This document shows, piece after piece, positions 8,075-16,023 of a DNA stretch of 64,000 nucleotides (positions are counted from its first letter, which is position 1; every line of letters starts with the position of its first letter). A model generated the notes under the pieces. The model worked only from the letters and a program-made list of their open reading frames with translations. It did no database searches and was not told the DNA's origin. Both the position numbers and the translations under genes were made by a program. This stretch comes from Dehalococcoidia bacterium (GTDB lineage: Bacteria; Chloroflexota; Dehalococcoidia; Tepidiformales; Tepidiformaceae), in contig JADLBC010000008.1 in NCBI GenBank assembly GCA_020847985.1, forward strand, positions 1 through 64,000. The letters are read 5' to 3'.

Positions 8075-8767
8075 ATGCTCGTCCTGGTTGTCGAAGACGA
8101 TGAGGACTACGCCGAGATCATCTCGCAGACCCTGAAACGCGACTCCCACGATGTCGTCGTCACGGGTTCTGGATCCGCCGCGCTTCGCTTCTCCTCGAGC
8201 AAGCAGCCCGGCCTCGCCGTGCTCGATGTCCTCCTCCCCGATGGCTCCGGCCTCGAAGTCTGCAAGAAGCTCCGCGAGTCACAGCCCGGCCTTCCCGTCA
8301 TCTTCCTCTCCGCCCTCGACCGCTCATCCGATGTAGTCGCGGGCTTCAACGCCGGCGGCGACGACTACATCACGAAGCCGTTCCACCCGAGCGAATTCCT
8401 CGCCCGCGTGCGCGCCGTGTCGCGCCGTTGCACCGGCAATGGCGTCCCCGCGAAGCAGGCCCCCCAGCGCATCCAGGCCCTCGGCCTCGAACTCGATGTC
8501 ACCAACCAGGCCGCCTACCTCGACGGCATCAACCTCAACCTCACGCGGCTCGAATTCGAACTGCTCTGCCAGCTCGTTCGCTACCCCGGCCAGGTCCTCT
8601 CCCACGCGTTCCTGTCCGAGGAGATCTGGGGCTACAAGAACGTCAACGACGCGACGCTCCTCAAAGGCCACGTGAGCTCCATCCGCCAGAAGATCCGTAA
8701 CGCCGGTGGCAACGAGGAGACCATCCACACCGTCCACGGCGTCGGCTACAGCTTCACGCCCGTCTAG
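8075..8767 (+). CDS. OmpR/PhoB-family response regulator (intact receiver)
   Basis: 230 residues. The receiver domain (1-118) has an acidic pocket (VVEDDED), phospho-acceptor Asp51 (AVLDVLLPDGSG), Ser79 and Lys101 (YITKPF). The winged-helix DNA-binding domain ends HTVHGVGYSFTPV. ATG 8075 has GGGAGGA upstream; the open frame further upstream is GC-driven and has no family similarity. It is followed after 16 bp by a second, degenerate regulator, and both are probably in one transcript with the WecG-type gene. The cognate kinase may be the sensorless kinase at 6452-7063. Confidence 0.9.
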   Translation: MLVLVVEDDEDYAEIISQTLKRDSHDVVVTGSGSAALRFSSSKQPGLAVLDVLLPDGSGLEVCKKLRESQPGLPVIFLSALDRSSDVVAGFNAGGDDYITKPFHPSEFLARVRAVSRRCTGNGVPAKQAPQRIQALGLELDVTNQAAYLDGINLNLTRLEFELLCQLVRYPGQVLSHAFLSEEIWGYKNVNDATLLKGHVSSIRQKIRNAGGNEETIHTVHGVGYSFTPV

Positions 8768-8783
8768 CCCGCCGGAGCCCTCC

Positions 8784-9488
8784 ATGCGCCTCGCGATCGC
8801 CGAGCCCGATCCCGCCGCCGCCGACCTCCTGATGTTCGTTGCCCAGCGCCGCGGCCATCAGCCCGTCTGCGTGCCCGGCATCCAGCGGCTCTTCGACCGG
8901 CTCCCGTTCGAGCCTTCCGCCGCCATCGTTTCCCTCGCCGACCTCGATGACGCCGCCATCCAGGCGCTCGAACGGCTGCGCCACCAGTTCCCCGAAATCC
9001 CCATCGTGCTCATCACCGAACGGTCGCCCTCGCGCCCGCCGATCATGGCGCTCAAGGCCGGCGCCAACGACGTCATCCTCAGCCCGTACAACCCCTACGA
9101 AGTCATCCTCCGCCTCGAAGGCTGGGCCAGCGTGCGCAGCGCGCCCGGTCACGCCGCCGGCGGCATCCGTCTCGGCGACCTCGAAGTCGACCTCGATGCC
9201 TTCGCCGCCACCAAGAACGGCAAGGCCCTCCCGCTCACGCGCCTTGAGCGCCGCCTCCTGTACTGCCTCTGCCAGCACCACCCCAATATCGCACCCATCG
9301 ACCGCCTCCTCGTGTTCGGCTGGGAGTCGCTCGATGACCCCGACGCGGCCCTCCTCAAGACCCACATCTCCCACATTCGCAAGAAGCTTCGCGATGCGGG
9401 CGGCGTCCCCTTCGAGATCGTTTCGCAACAGTCCATCGGATACGCCCTGCGCATGGCCGGCGAACAGTCCCGGCAGCTGGCGAGCTAA
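8784..9488 (+). CDS. OmpR-type regulator with pseudo-receiver
   Basis: 234 residues with receiver and winged-helix halves like its upstream neighbour. However, the phospho-acceptor Asp is replaced by Ser50 (AAIVSLADLDD) and the conserved Lys by Ser100 (VILSPYNPYE). Thr78 and part of the acidic pocket (AEPD) remain. The DNA-binding domain is complete (LPLTRLERRLLYCL; SHIRKKLRDAGG). It follows the intact regulator by 16 bp and precedes the glycosyltransferase gene by 3 bp, so it may directly control the polysaccharide genes. Phosphorylation at the normal site is not possible; heterodimerisation with the neighbour is one option. Confidence 0.85.
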   Translation: MRLAIAEPDPAAADLLMFVAQRRGHQPVCVPGIQRLFDRLPFEPSAAIVSLADLDDAAIQALERLRHQFPEIPIVLITERSPSRPPIMALKAGANDVILSPYNPYEVILRLEGWASVRSAPGHAAGGIRLGDLEVDLDAFAATKNGKALPLTRLERRLLYCLCQHHPNIAPIDRLLVFGWESLDDPDAALLKTHISHIRKKLRDAGGVPFEIVSQQSIGYALRMAGEQSRQLAS

Positions 9489-9491
9489 GCC

Positions 9492-10364
9492 ATGCGCCGC
9501 TACGTGCTGCACCCCGCGCCCCGCACCGCCCACGTCCCCGTGGGCCCGCTCGCCGTCCTCAACGGCGACCTCGCCGACGCCGCCTACCTTTGTATGGATG
9601 CTATCGAAGCCGGCGCTGGCCTCCGCGTCGCGACCGCGAACCTCGACTTCGTCGCGCGCGCCCGCCGCGATCCCGTGCTCCGCGCCGACCTCGCGACATC
9701 CAGCCTCGTCGTCGCGGACGGCGCCCCCGTCGCCTGGCTCGCCCGCCTCGCCGGCGCCACGCACGCCCGCCGCGTGACCGGCGTCGACCTCGTGGCCGAA
9801 ATCTGCGAACGCGGCGCCGCCCGCGGAGGGCTCCGGGTCGCCTCCTACGGCTCGACCGCGGACGTGGCCGCCGCCGGCGCCCGTGCCCTCGAAGCCGCAT
9901 ACCCCGGTGTGCGCTTCGTCCTCCAGATCTGCCCGCCCTTCCGCGCGCTATCCGATGACGAAGTGGCCGCCTACCACGCCCGGATCGCCGCCGCGCGGCC
10001 GGATGTCGTGCTCGTCGCCCTCGGCTGCCCCCGCCAGGAGCGCTTCTCCGCCGAGCACTTCGAAGCTGCCCCCGGCGCCGTCTGGATCGGCATCGGCGGC
10101 ACCTTCGATTTCTATGCCGGCATCAAGCGGCGCGCCCCCGCGTTCCTCCAGGCCGTGGGCGCCGAATGGGTCGCCCGGCTCGCCCAGGACCCTCGCCGTC
10201 TCTGGCGGCGCTACCTGCTCGACGACATTCCCGCCTTCGCCGCCGTCTCCTTCCGCGTGCTCTCCGGGCGGCTGCGGCACGGACCGGTCGAAGTCTCCGA
10301 AGCCGCCGCCCTCGCGAGCCGCACGCCCACGGGCGGCACACGCGCCTCCGCTACCGGCCAATAA
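9492..10364 (+). CDS. WecG/TagA/CpsF-family glycosyltransferase
   Basis: 290 residues of the GT26 family, which transfers ManNAc or related sugars onto lipid-linked intermediates of surface polysaccharides at the inner face of the membrane. Family motifs are visible as ATANLDFVARARRDP, VADGAPVAWLARL, RVTGVDL, ALGCPRQER and GIGGTFDFYAGIKRRAP. The C-terminus (about 230-265) is basic and may touch the membrane. It starts 3 bp after the pseudo-receiver regulator and lies 88 bp before the UDP-sugar dehydrogenase gene, linking regulation to polysaccharide synthesis. Confidence 0.88.
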   Translation: MRRYVLHPAPRTAHVPVGPLAVLNGDLADAAYLCMDAIEAGAGLRVATANLDFVARARRDPVLRADLATSSLVVADGAPVAWLARLAGATHARRVTGVDLVAEICERGAARGGLRVASYGSTADVAAAGARALEAAYPGVRFVLQICPPFRALSDDEVAAYHARIAAARPDVVLVALGCPRQERFSAEHFEAAPGAVWIGIGGTFDFYAGIKRRAPAFLQAVGAEWVARLAQDPRRLWRRYLLDDIPAFAAVSFRVLSGRLRHGPVEVSEAAALASRTPTGGTRASATGQ

Positions 10365-10452
10365 CCCGCCTGCCACCGCCCCTCAACGGCCAATCAACGG
10401 CTCCCGCGCATCGTTACCAGTGACACGGGGCATTCCCGCCAGGAGCTGACAG

Positions 10453-11781
10453 ATGACGAGCATCGCGGTCATTGGGTGTGGGTACGTCGGGGCTGTTTCC
10501 GCCGCCTGCTTCGCCGAACTCGGCCACACCGTCCACTGCATCGATACCGACCCCTCGCGCGTGGCGCTCCTGCAGCAGGGCAGCAGTCCCATCCACGAGC
10601 CCGGTCTCGAAGAGCTCCTCCAGCGCGGCATCGAAGCCGGGCGCCTCACCTTCGCCGCCACCTACCCGGATGTCTTCGATGCCCGCATCGTCTTCATCGC
10701 CGTTAACACCCCCGAGGCCCAGGAAGGCGCCGCCGACATCCGCGCCGTGCGCGATGCCGTCAGCACCGTCGCCGCGCGCCTCCGCACCGGCTCCATCATC
10801 GTCAACAAGTCGACCGTCCCCATCGGCACCGGCGACCTCGTCGCGGGGATGGCCGAACGTGCCGGCTGCCGCTCCATCGCCGTCGTCTCCAACCCCGAAT
10901 TCCTGCGCGAAGGCAGCGCCATCCGGGACTTCATGGAACCCGACCGCGTGGTCCTCGGCTCCGACGACCGCGACGCCATGGACCGCGTCGCGGCCCTCTA
11001 TGCGCCCCTCAACCCGGTCGTCCAGCGCGTCGATATCCGCACCGCCGAGATGATCAAGTACGCCTCCAACGCCTTCCTCGCGACCAAGATCAGCTTCATC
11101 AACGAAATCGCCTCCATCTGCGAAACCCTCGGCGCCGATGTCGAGGAGGTTGCGCGCGGCATGGGCATGGATACGCGCATCGGTGGCCAGTTCCTCAAGG
11201 CCGGCCTCGGCTGGGGCGGCAGCTGCTTCCCCAAGGATGTGAAGGCACTCGCCCACATGGCCGCCGTCCACGGCGCCCATCCTCAACTCCTCCGCTCCGT
11301 CATGGACATCAACCACGATCAGCGCCTGCGCGCCGTCCAGAAGGTGCGCCAGGCCCTCGGGGACCTCGAAGGCCGCCACGTGACGGTCCTCGGCGCCGCC
11401 TTTAAGGCCAACACCGACGACCTCCGCAACTCCCCCGCGATCGAGCTCGCCAACCTCCTCCACCTCGAGGGCGCCCACGTCACCGTCGTCGACCCGGTGG
11501 TGCCGGCCGCCCGCCTGCTCGCGCTCGCGCCGCATGCCACCTTCGCCCTCGATGCCGTCGAAGCGGCCGCCGGCGCCGATGCCGTTGTGCTCGCCACCGA
11601 CTGGCCCGAGTTCCGCGCGCTTCCCTGGCACGCCATCGCCGCGCACATGGAGCGCGCCCTCCTCGTCGATACCCGCAACTACCTCGACCCGGCCACCATG
11701 CGCGCCGCGGGCTTCGAATACCGCTGCATGGGCCGCCCCGGTGCCGAAGGCGCCGCCGCCAGCGAACTCATCGAAGCCTGA
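10453..11781 (+). CDS. UDP-glucose/GDP-mannose dehydrogenase family protein
   Basis: 442 residues. An N-terminal Rossmann fold (AVIGCGYVGAVSAACFAELG) binds NAD. The central domain holds the catalytic Cys in GWGGSCFPKDVKAL, and the C-terminal domain begins TVLGAAFKANTDDLRNSP. The enzyme oxidises a UDP-hexose (UDP-glucose or UDP-N-acetylhexosamine) to the uronic acid, feeding the polysaccharide operon. UDP-glucose 6-dehydrogenase (ugd) is the commonest activity, but WecC-type enzymes share all these motifs, so the substrate is open. ATG 10453 has AGGAG upstream. A terminator-like hairpin follows. Confidence 0.88.
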   Translation: MTSIAVIGCGYVGAVSAACFAELGHTVHCIDTDPSRVALLQQGSSPIHEPGLEELLQRGIEAGRLTFAATYPDVFDARIVFIAVNTPEAQEGAADIRAVRDAVSTVAARLRTGSIIVNKSTVPIGTGDLVAGMAERAGCRSIAVVSNPEFLREGSAIRDFMEPDRVVLGSDDRDAMDRVAALYAPLNPVVQRVDIRTAEMIKYASNAFLATKISFINEIASICETLGADVEEVARGMGMDTRIGGQFLKAGLGWGGSCFPKDVKALAHMAAVHGAHPQLLRSVMDINHDQRLRAVQKVRQALGDLEGRHVTVLGAAFKANTDDLRNSPAIELANLLHLEGAHVTVVDPVVPAARLLALAPHATFALDAVEAAAGADAVVLATDWPEFRALPWHAIAAHMERALLVDTRNYLDPATMRAAGFEYRCMGRPGAEGAAASELIEA

Positions 11782-11804
11782 ACCAGGCCCGCCGCGATGC
11801 CACG

Positions 11805-11832
11805 AACGCCAGCCCTCACCGGCGGGCGTTTT
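11805..11832 (+). terminator. Rho-independent terminator after the UDP-sugar dehydrogenase gene
   Basis: AACGCC-A-GCC pairs with GGC-G-GGCGTT across a 6-nt loop, with one internal mismatch, and the stem runs into TTTT (11829-11832). Confidence 0.6.
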
Positions 11833-11884
11833 CGCGCGTAAGACGCCTGAACGCACCCGGCGCGACGCCATCCCGCCCGTTCCG

Positions 11885-11890
11885 TACCAT
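11885..11890 (+). promoter_or_regulatory. -10-like hexamer 6 nt before lspA (leaderless start)
   Basis: TACCAT is followed by exactly 6 nt and then the GTG start of lspA. No ribosome binding site is present. It is one of several genes in the window with this arrangement. Confidence 0.4.
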
Positions 11891-11896
11891 GGTTGG

Positions 11897-12415
11897 GTGG
11901 AAGACATCACCGCACGCCAGGCCGCGCCCGAGCCGCGCCACTTCGCCGTCCGCCCGCGGGATGCCTGGTTCCTCCTCATCGCCGCCGCGGTCATCGCCCT
12001 CGATCAGTTCACCAAGTGGGTCATTCGCAACCAGATCGAGTACGGCACGGCCATTTGGGACATCGGCGTCTTCCGGCTCGTGCACATCACCAACTCCGGC
12101 GCCGCCTTCGGCATGCTCCAGGGCGCCGGGCCGCTGCTCGCCGTCACCAGCATCGTCGGCGCCGCCGCCATCGTCGTGTTCCTTTTCAATCCCGGGTTCG
12201 CGCATCCCCTCATGCGCGCGGGCCTCGCCCTCATGCTCGGCGGCGCCGCCGGGAACCTGGTCGACCGCCTCCGCGAAGGCGAAGTCGTGGACTTCCTGAA
12301 GGTCCCGAACTTCCCCGCCTTCAACGTCGCCGATTCCGCTATCACGATCGGCGTCATCGCCCTCCTCTGGACCCTTCTCATGCAGGAAGACGAGCCATCG
12401 AAACCCACCGGCTGA
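11897..12415 (+). CDS. lspA: Lipoprotein signal peptidase II
   Basis: 172 residues with four membrane segments. LspA cleaves the signal peptide of diacylated prolipoproteins in the membrane. The family motif LDQFTKWVI and the two catalytic Asp regions (GGAAGNLVDRL and FNVADSAIT) are present. Start: GTG 11897, chosen because it precedes the conserved N-terminus and lies 6 nt after a -10-like TACCAT; there is no Shine-Dalgarno. Its 3' end overlaps the pseudouridine synthase gene by 19 bp. Likely clients in this window are lipoproteins such as the one at 35485-36459. Confidence 0.92.
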   Translation: MEDITARQAAPEPRHFAVRPRDAWFLLIAAAVIALDQFTKWVIRNQIEYGTAIWDIGVFRLVHITNSGAAFGMLQGAGPLLAVTSIVGAAAIVVFLFNPGFAHPLMRAGLALMLGGAAGNLVDRLREGEVVDFLKVPNFPAFNVADSAITIGVIALLWTLLMQEDEPSKPTG

Positions 12416-13344
12416 CCGCTGCCCACTCGGGCCGCCTCGATGCCGCGCTCGCCGCGGCCCTCCCCGAGGTTAGCCGCGCGCGCCTCCAGCGCCTCATCGC
12501 CGCCGGCCACTGCTCCGTCGATGGCGAACCCGCGCGCAAGCCCTCGCGCCAGGTCGATGCGGGCGCCAGCATCGAACTCGCCATCCCGCCGGTCGAGCAC
12601 ACCGCGCCCGACGTCGCCTTCGATCTTCCCATCCTCCACGAGGACGACTCCCTCGCCGTCATCGATAAGCCCGCCGGCCTCGCCGTCCACGGCGCCCCGG
12701 GCGACGAAGGCCCCAGCGTCGCCGCCTGGTGGCTCGCCCGCCTCGGTGACGATGCCGCCGGCTTCGATGCCGAACGCCCCGGCATCGTCCATCGCCTCGA
12801 CAAAGACACGACGGGCGTGCTCGTGCTCGCGAAAACGCCACGCGCGCAGGCCGCCCTCAGCGCCGCCTTCGAAGCCCGCGCCACCGAAAAGACCTACCTC
12901 GCCATCTGCGACGGCCATCCCCCGCGCGAACGCGCCGTCATCGATGCCCCCATCGCCCGCCACCCCGGCGATCGCACCCGTATGGCCATCGTCCGCAAGG
13001 GCCGCGAATCCCGCACCGCCTACGAAGTCCTCGCCGCCGATAAGGAGACCTCGCTCGTGCTCGTGAAGCCCGAGACCGGCCGCACCCACCAGATTCGCGT
13101 CCACCTCGATGGCGTGGGCTCGCCGGTGCGCTTCGACCGCGTCTACGGCCGTCCCGGGCCCGGCCGCCAGCTGCTCCACGCCTGGCGCATCGCCGTCCCC
13201 CATCCCGATGGCGGCACCCTCACCGTCACCGCTCCGCTGCCCCCCGATATGGCCGAGGCCGTTCGCACTATGGGCGCCGAGACCGTAGCCTTGCCGTACA
13301 CCACGCCTTGCGAAGTCACCCGCGCCGCGAGCGCGCCCGCCTGA
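12397..13344 (+). CDS. RluA-family 23S rRNA pseudouridine synthase (RluD-like)
   Basis: 315 residues. An N-terminal S4 RNA-binding domain (GRLDAALAAALPEVSRARL) is followed by the RluA catalytic domain with the invariant Asp in IVHRLDKDTTGVLVLAKT, and KPETGRTHQIRVHL. It should isomerise uridines in rRNA. The start is odd. The expected N-terminus reads IETHRLTAAHSGRL, and no in-frame ATG, GTG or TTG lies near it. An AGGAAGA ribosome binding site (12384-12390) sits at normal distance from an ATC codon at 12397, inside the end of lspA. Either ATC or CTG 12412 is used, or the start codon was lost or misread. Confidence 0.85.
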   Translation: METHRLTAAHSGRLDAALAAALPEVSRARLQRLIAAGHCSVDGEPARKPSRQVDAGASIELAIPPVEHTAPDVAFDLPILHEDDSLAVIDKPAGLAVHGAPGDEGPSVAAWWLARLGDDAAGFDAERPGIVHRLDKDTTGVLVLAKTPRAQAALSAAFEARATEKTYLAICDGHPPRERAVIDAPIARHPGDRTRMAIVRKGRESRTAYEVLAADKETSLVLVKPETGRTHQIRVHLDGVGSPVRFDRVYGRPGPGRQLLHAWRIAVPHPDGGTLTVTAPLPPDMAEAVRTMGAETVALPYTTPCEVTRAASAPA

Positions 13345-13376
13345 CGCCCCTCGCGAGCCGCCCCGGAGAGCCCGCC

Positions 13377-14858
13377 GTGAGCGAAATCGTCCGCACGCGT
13401 TACGCCCCCAGCCCCACCGGCGACCCGCACGTCGGCAACATCCGCACGGCCCTCTTCGCCTGGGCCCTCGCCCGTGCGACCGGCGGCAAGTTTCTCCTCC
13501 GAATCGAAGATACCGACCGCAACCGGCTCGTCCCGGGCTCGGTCGACACGATCTTCGAAAGCCTGCGCTGGCTCGGGATCGAATGGGACGAAGGCCCCGA
13601 CGTCGGCGGCCCGCACGCTCCCTACGTCCAGTCCGAGCGGCTCCCGCTCTATCGCCAGGCCGCCGATGACCTCATCGCCCGCGGCCGCGCCTACCGCTGC
13701 TTCTGCACCGCCGAGCGGCTCGACCAGATGCGCGCCGCCCAGGCCGCCGCGAAGCAACCCCCGGGGTACGACGGCCACTGCCGCGAGATCCCCCACGCCG
13801 TCTCGGCCGAACGAGCCGCCAGCGAGCCGCACACCATTCGCTTCAAGATGCGCCGCGAGGGCGTCACCGTCCTCGATGACCTCATCCGCGGCCGTGTCAC
13901 CTTCGAAAACGCCCTCCAGGACGACTTCGTCGCGCTCAAGTCCGACGGGTACCCCACGTACCACCTCGCCCTCATCGTCGACGACACCGCGATGCAAATC
14001 ACCCACGCCATCCGCGGCGAGGAGTGGATTTCGAGCGCGCCCAAGCACCTCCAACTGTACGAAGCGCTCGGCCTCGAACCGACGAAGTTCGCGCACCTGC
14101 CCCTCATCATGGGCCCCGACCACAAGAAGCTGAGCAAGCGCACGGGCGACACCGCCCTCCTCGACTATCGCAAGAACGGCTACCTCCCCGAGGCGATGAT
14201 CAACTTCCTCGCCCTCCTCGGCTGGTCGCTCGATGCCACCACGAGCATCGTCAGCGTCGATGACCTCACCCGGAGCTTCTCGCTCGAACGCGTGGTGCCG
14301 AACCCCGCCGTATTCGATATCGACCGGCTGAACTTCCTCAACGGCCACTACATCCGCCAGATTGCGCCCCACGCCTGGGTCAGCACCGTGACCCGCTGGG
14401 CCGAACGCACCGCGCCCGATGATGTCGCCCGCCCGCTCGATCCCGCGATGCTCGCGAAAGCCGCGCCCCTGCTCCAGGAACGCGTCGCCCGCCTCGACGA
14501 GATCGGCCCCCAGGCCGCATTCCTCTTCGGTTACGAAGCCCCGGAATACGAACCCACCGCGCTCGTGGAGAAGATCGGCGGCCCGCTGAATGGCGCCCTC
14601 CCCATCCTCGATGCCGCCCTTGCCGCGCTCGACGCCCTTCCCGGCGAGGGCTGGACGAAGGACGCGATCGAAGCCGCCATCCGGGGCATGGAAGCCACCC
14701 TCGGCCAGAAGCTGCGCAAGTTCGTCTCGGTGCTCTACGTCGCCGCCGAGGGGAAGCCCACCGGCCTGCCGCTCTTCGATTCGCTCGAACTGCTGGGCCG
14801 CGAGCGCAGCCTCCAGCGCCTTCGCACCGCCCGCGCGAAAGCCGAGCACGCCGCTTAG
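13377..14858 (+). CDS. gltX: Glutamyl-tRNA synthetase
   Basis: 493 residues, the usual length. It charges tRNA-Glu, and possibly tRNA-Gln if an amidotransferase is present. The class I HIGH-type motif appears as RYAPSPTGDPHVGN and the KMSKS-type motif as HKKLSKRTGD. A CFCTAERL stretch marks the zinc/insertion region, and the C-terminal helical anticodon-binding domain follows. GTG 13377 is preceded by CGGAGAG, and VSEIVRTRYAPSPTG is the normal start. It lies 32 bp after the pseudouridine synthase gene and ends 7 bp from the convergent polysaccharide operon. Gln- versus Glu-discrimination was not assessed. Confidence 0.95.
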   Translation: MSEIVRTRYAPSPTGDPHVGNIRTALFAWALARATGGKFLLRIEDTDRNRLVPGSVDTIFESLRWLGIEWDEGPDVGGPHAPYVQSERLPLYRQAADDLIARGRAYRCFCTAERLDQMRAAQAAAKQPPGYDGHCREIPHAVSAERAASEPHTIRFKMRREGVTVLDDLIRGRVTFENALQDDFVALKSDGYPTYHLALIVDDTAMQITHAIRGEEWISSAPKHLQLYEALGLEPTKFAHLPLIMGPDHKKLSKRTGDTALLDYRKNGYLPEAMINFLALLGWSLDATTSIVSVDDLTRSFSLERVVPNPAVFDIDRLNFLNGHYIRQIAPHAWVSTVTRWAERTAPDDVARPLDPAMLAKAAPLLQERVARLDEIGPQAAFLFGYEAPEYEPTALVEKIGGPLNGALPILDAALAALDALPGEGWTKDAIEAAIRGMEATLGQKLRKFVSVLYVAAEGKPTGLPLFDSLELLGRERSLQRLRTARAKAEHAA

Positions 14859-14865
14859 CCTGCAG

Positions 14866-16023
14866 CTATCGCCGCGACGTTCGCTCCCAGCCCGCGGGAC
14901 CGCGCCGGGCCGCGAGCGCGGCGTAGGTTCGCAGCTTGTGCGCGACGAATCGCGGCGCCTCGAGCAGTGCCCCGAGTTCGCGCGGCGTGACTCCCGCGCC
15001 GGCCAGTCCGAGTACGCCGTACGCCCCCAGGCTCGCCGGCCCGGCCGTGGCGAACCACCACGGCCCGCCACCCACGACGACCAGCACGGACCCGGTCGCG
15101 GCGAGCACGCCCAGCAGCGTGAGCGGCAACGAGGCCACGTCCAACGCGGCCGCCGCGGTGGCCGGGTGCCCGCGCCGCAGCGAATCCGCCGCCGCCGCCA
15201 GCGCTCCGCGCATCAACCCGAAGCGGCCGCCTTCCCAGCGTTCGTCCTGCACGCGCGCGTTCGCGTAGCTCCCCGCCATGTGCCCGCGCACCCACGCCCG
15301 CGGTTCGAAGGCCACGGGCACGCCGCGCCGCGCGAGTGCCAGCGTCATGGCCGCGTCCTCGGTGATGCCGCTCCCCGCGAAGCCGTCGCGCACCAGGTCC
15401 CACCGCAACGCCATGCCGTTGCCCTTCAGCCCCGTCCCCAGCCCGAGCCGGGCCATGCCCAGCGGCCGTGCGCGGTGCACGAGCAGGAACGCGAGCCGCC
15501 GCAGCCGGCTCAGCGGCGAATCGCCCGCCGCCGCCTCGTAATGCACCTGGACGGCCTCCGCACCGGCGTCGAGACGCGCCGCGATCGCCGCGAAGAAGCT
15601 CTCGCTCACCACCGTATCCGCGTCCACGAAGCAGACCGCTTCCGGTGTGTGCGTCCGGCCCGCCAATTCCGCGAGCGCGAACGACAGCGCATGGCTCTTT
15701 CCCCGCAGTGCCGGGTCCGTCCGAACAAGTACGGTCACGCCGCGCGACCGTGCCACCGCCGCCGTGCCGTCCGTGCAGTTGTCCGCCACCACCACGACCT
15801 CGGGCGCAGGCTCCCCCGCCGCGGCGATCAGACTGTCGAGCGTCGCGCCGAGCATCGCCTCTTCGTTGTGCGCGGGCACGATGACCGCGAGCCGCCAGGG
15901 CCGCCCGGCCGGCCGCAGCGTCCGCGGCCGCGGCAGCGCCAGCGCGGCGAACGTGCTCCAGGGCACGCCGTGCGCCAGCACCACCGCCGTCGCCATCGTT
16001 CCGGTCGCCAGGATGGGGTTCAT
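14866..16023 (-). CDS. Membrane glycosyltransferase family 2
   Basis: 385 residues. A GT-A domain (about 45-250) shows VIVPAHNEEAML, the nucleotide-sugar DxD in CFVDADTVV and the catalytic acidic motif in GSGITEDAAMTLAL. It is followed by hydrophobic C-terminal segments (about 295-350) and preceded by one N-terminal segment, so it acts at the membrane. It is the last gene of the minus-strand polysaccharide operon, overlapping the gene upstream by ATGA. Such enzymes add sugars to lipid-linked precursors or polymerise glycans; the sugar is unknown. Confidence 0.85.
   Translation of the reverse strand: MNPILATGTMATAVVLAHGVPWSTFAALALPRPRTLRPAGRPWRLAVIVPAHNEEAMLGATLDSLIAAAGEPAPEVVVVADNCTDGTAAVARSRGVTVLVRTDPALRGKSHALSFALAELAGRTHTPEAVCFVDADTVVSESFFAAIAARLDAGAEAVQVHYEAAAGDSPLSRLRRLAFLLVHRARPLGMARLGLGTGLKGNGMALRWDLVRDGFAGSGITEDAAMTLALARRGVPVAFEPRAWVRGHMAGSYANARVQDERWEGGRFGLMRGALAAAADSLRRGHPATAAAALDVASLPLTLLGVLAATGSVLVVVGGGPWWFATAGPASLGAYGVLGLAGAGVTPRELGALLEAPRFVAHKLRTYAALAARRGPAGWERTSRR

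Noticed and set aside
11893-12396. Upstream extension of the pseudouridine synthase gene from a TTG at 11893
   Set aside because: It runs through all of lspA in another frame and is Arg/His-rich with no family similarity; the S4 domain begins around 12420.
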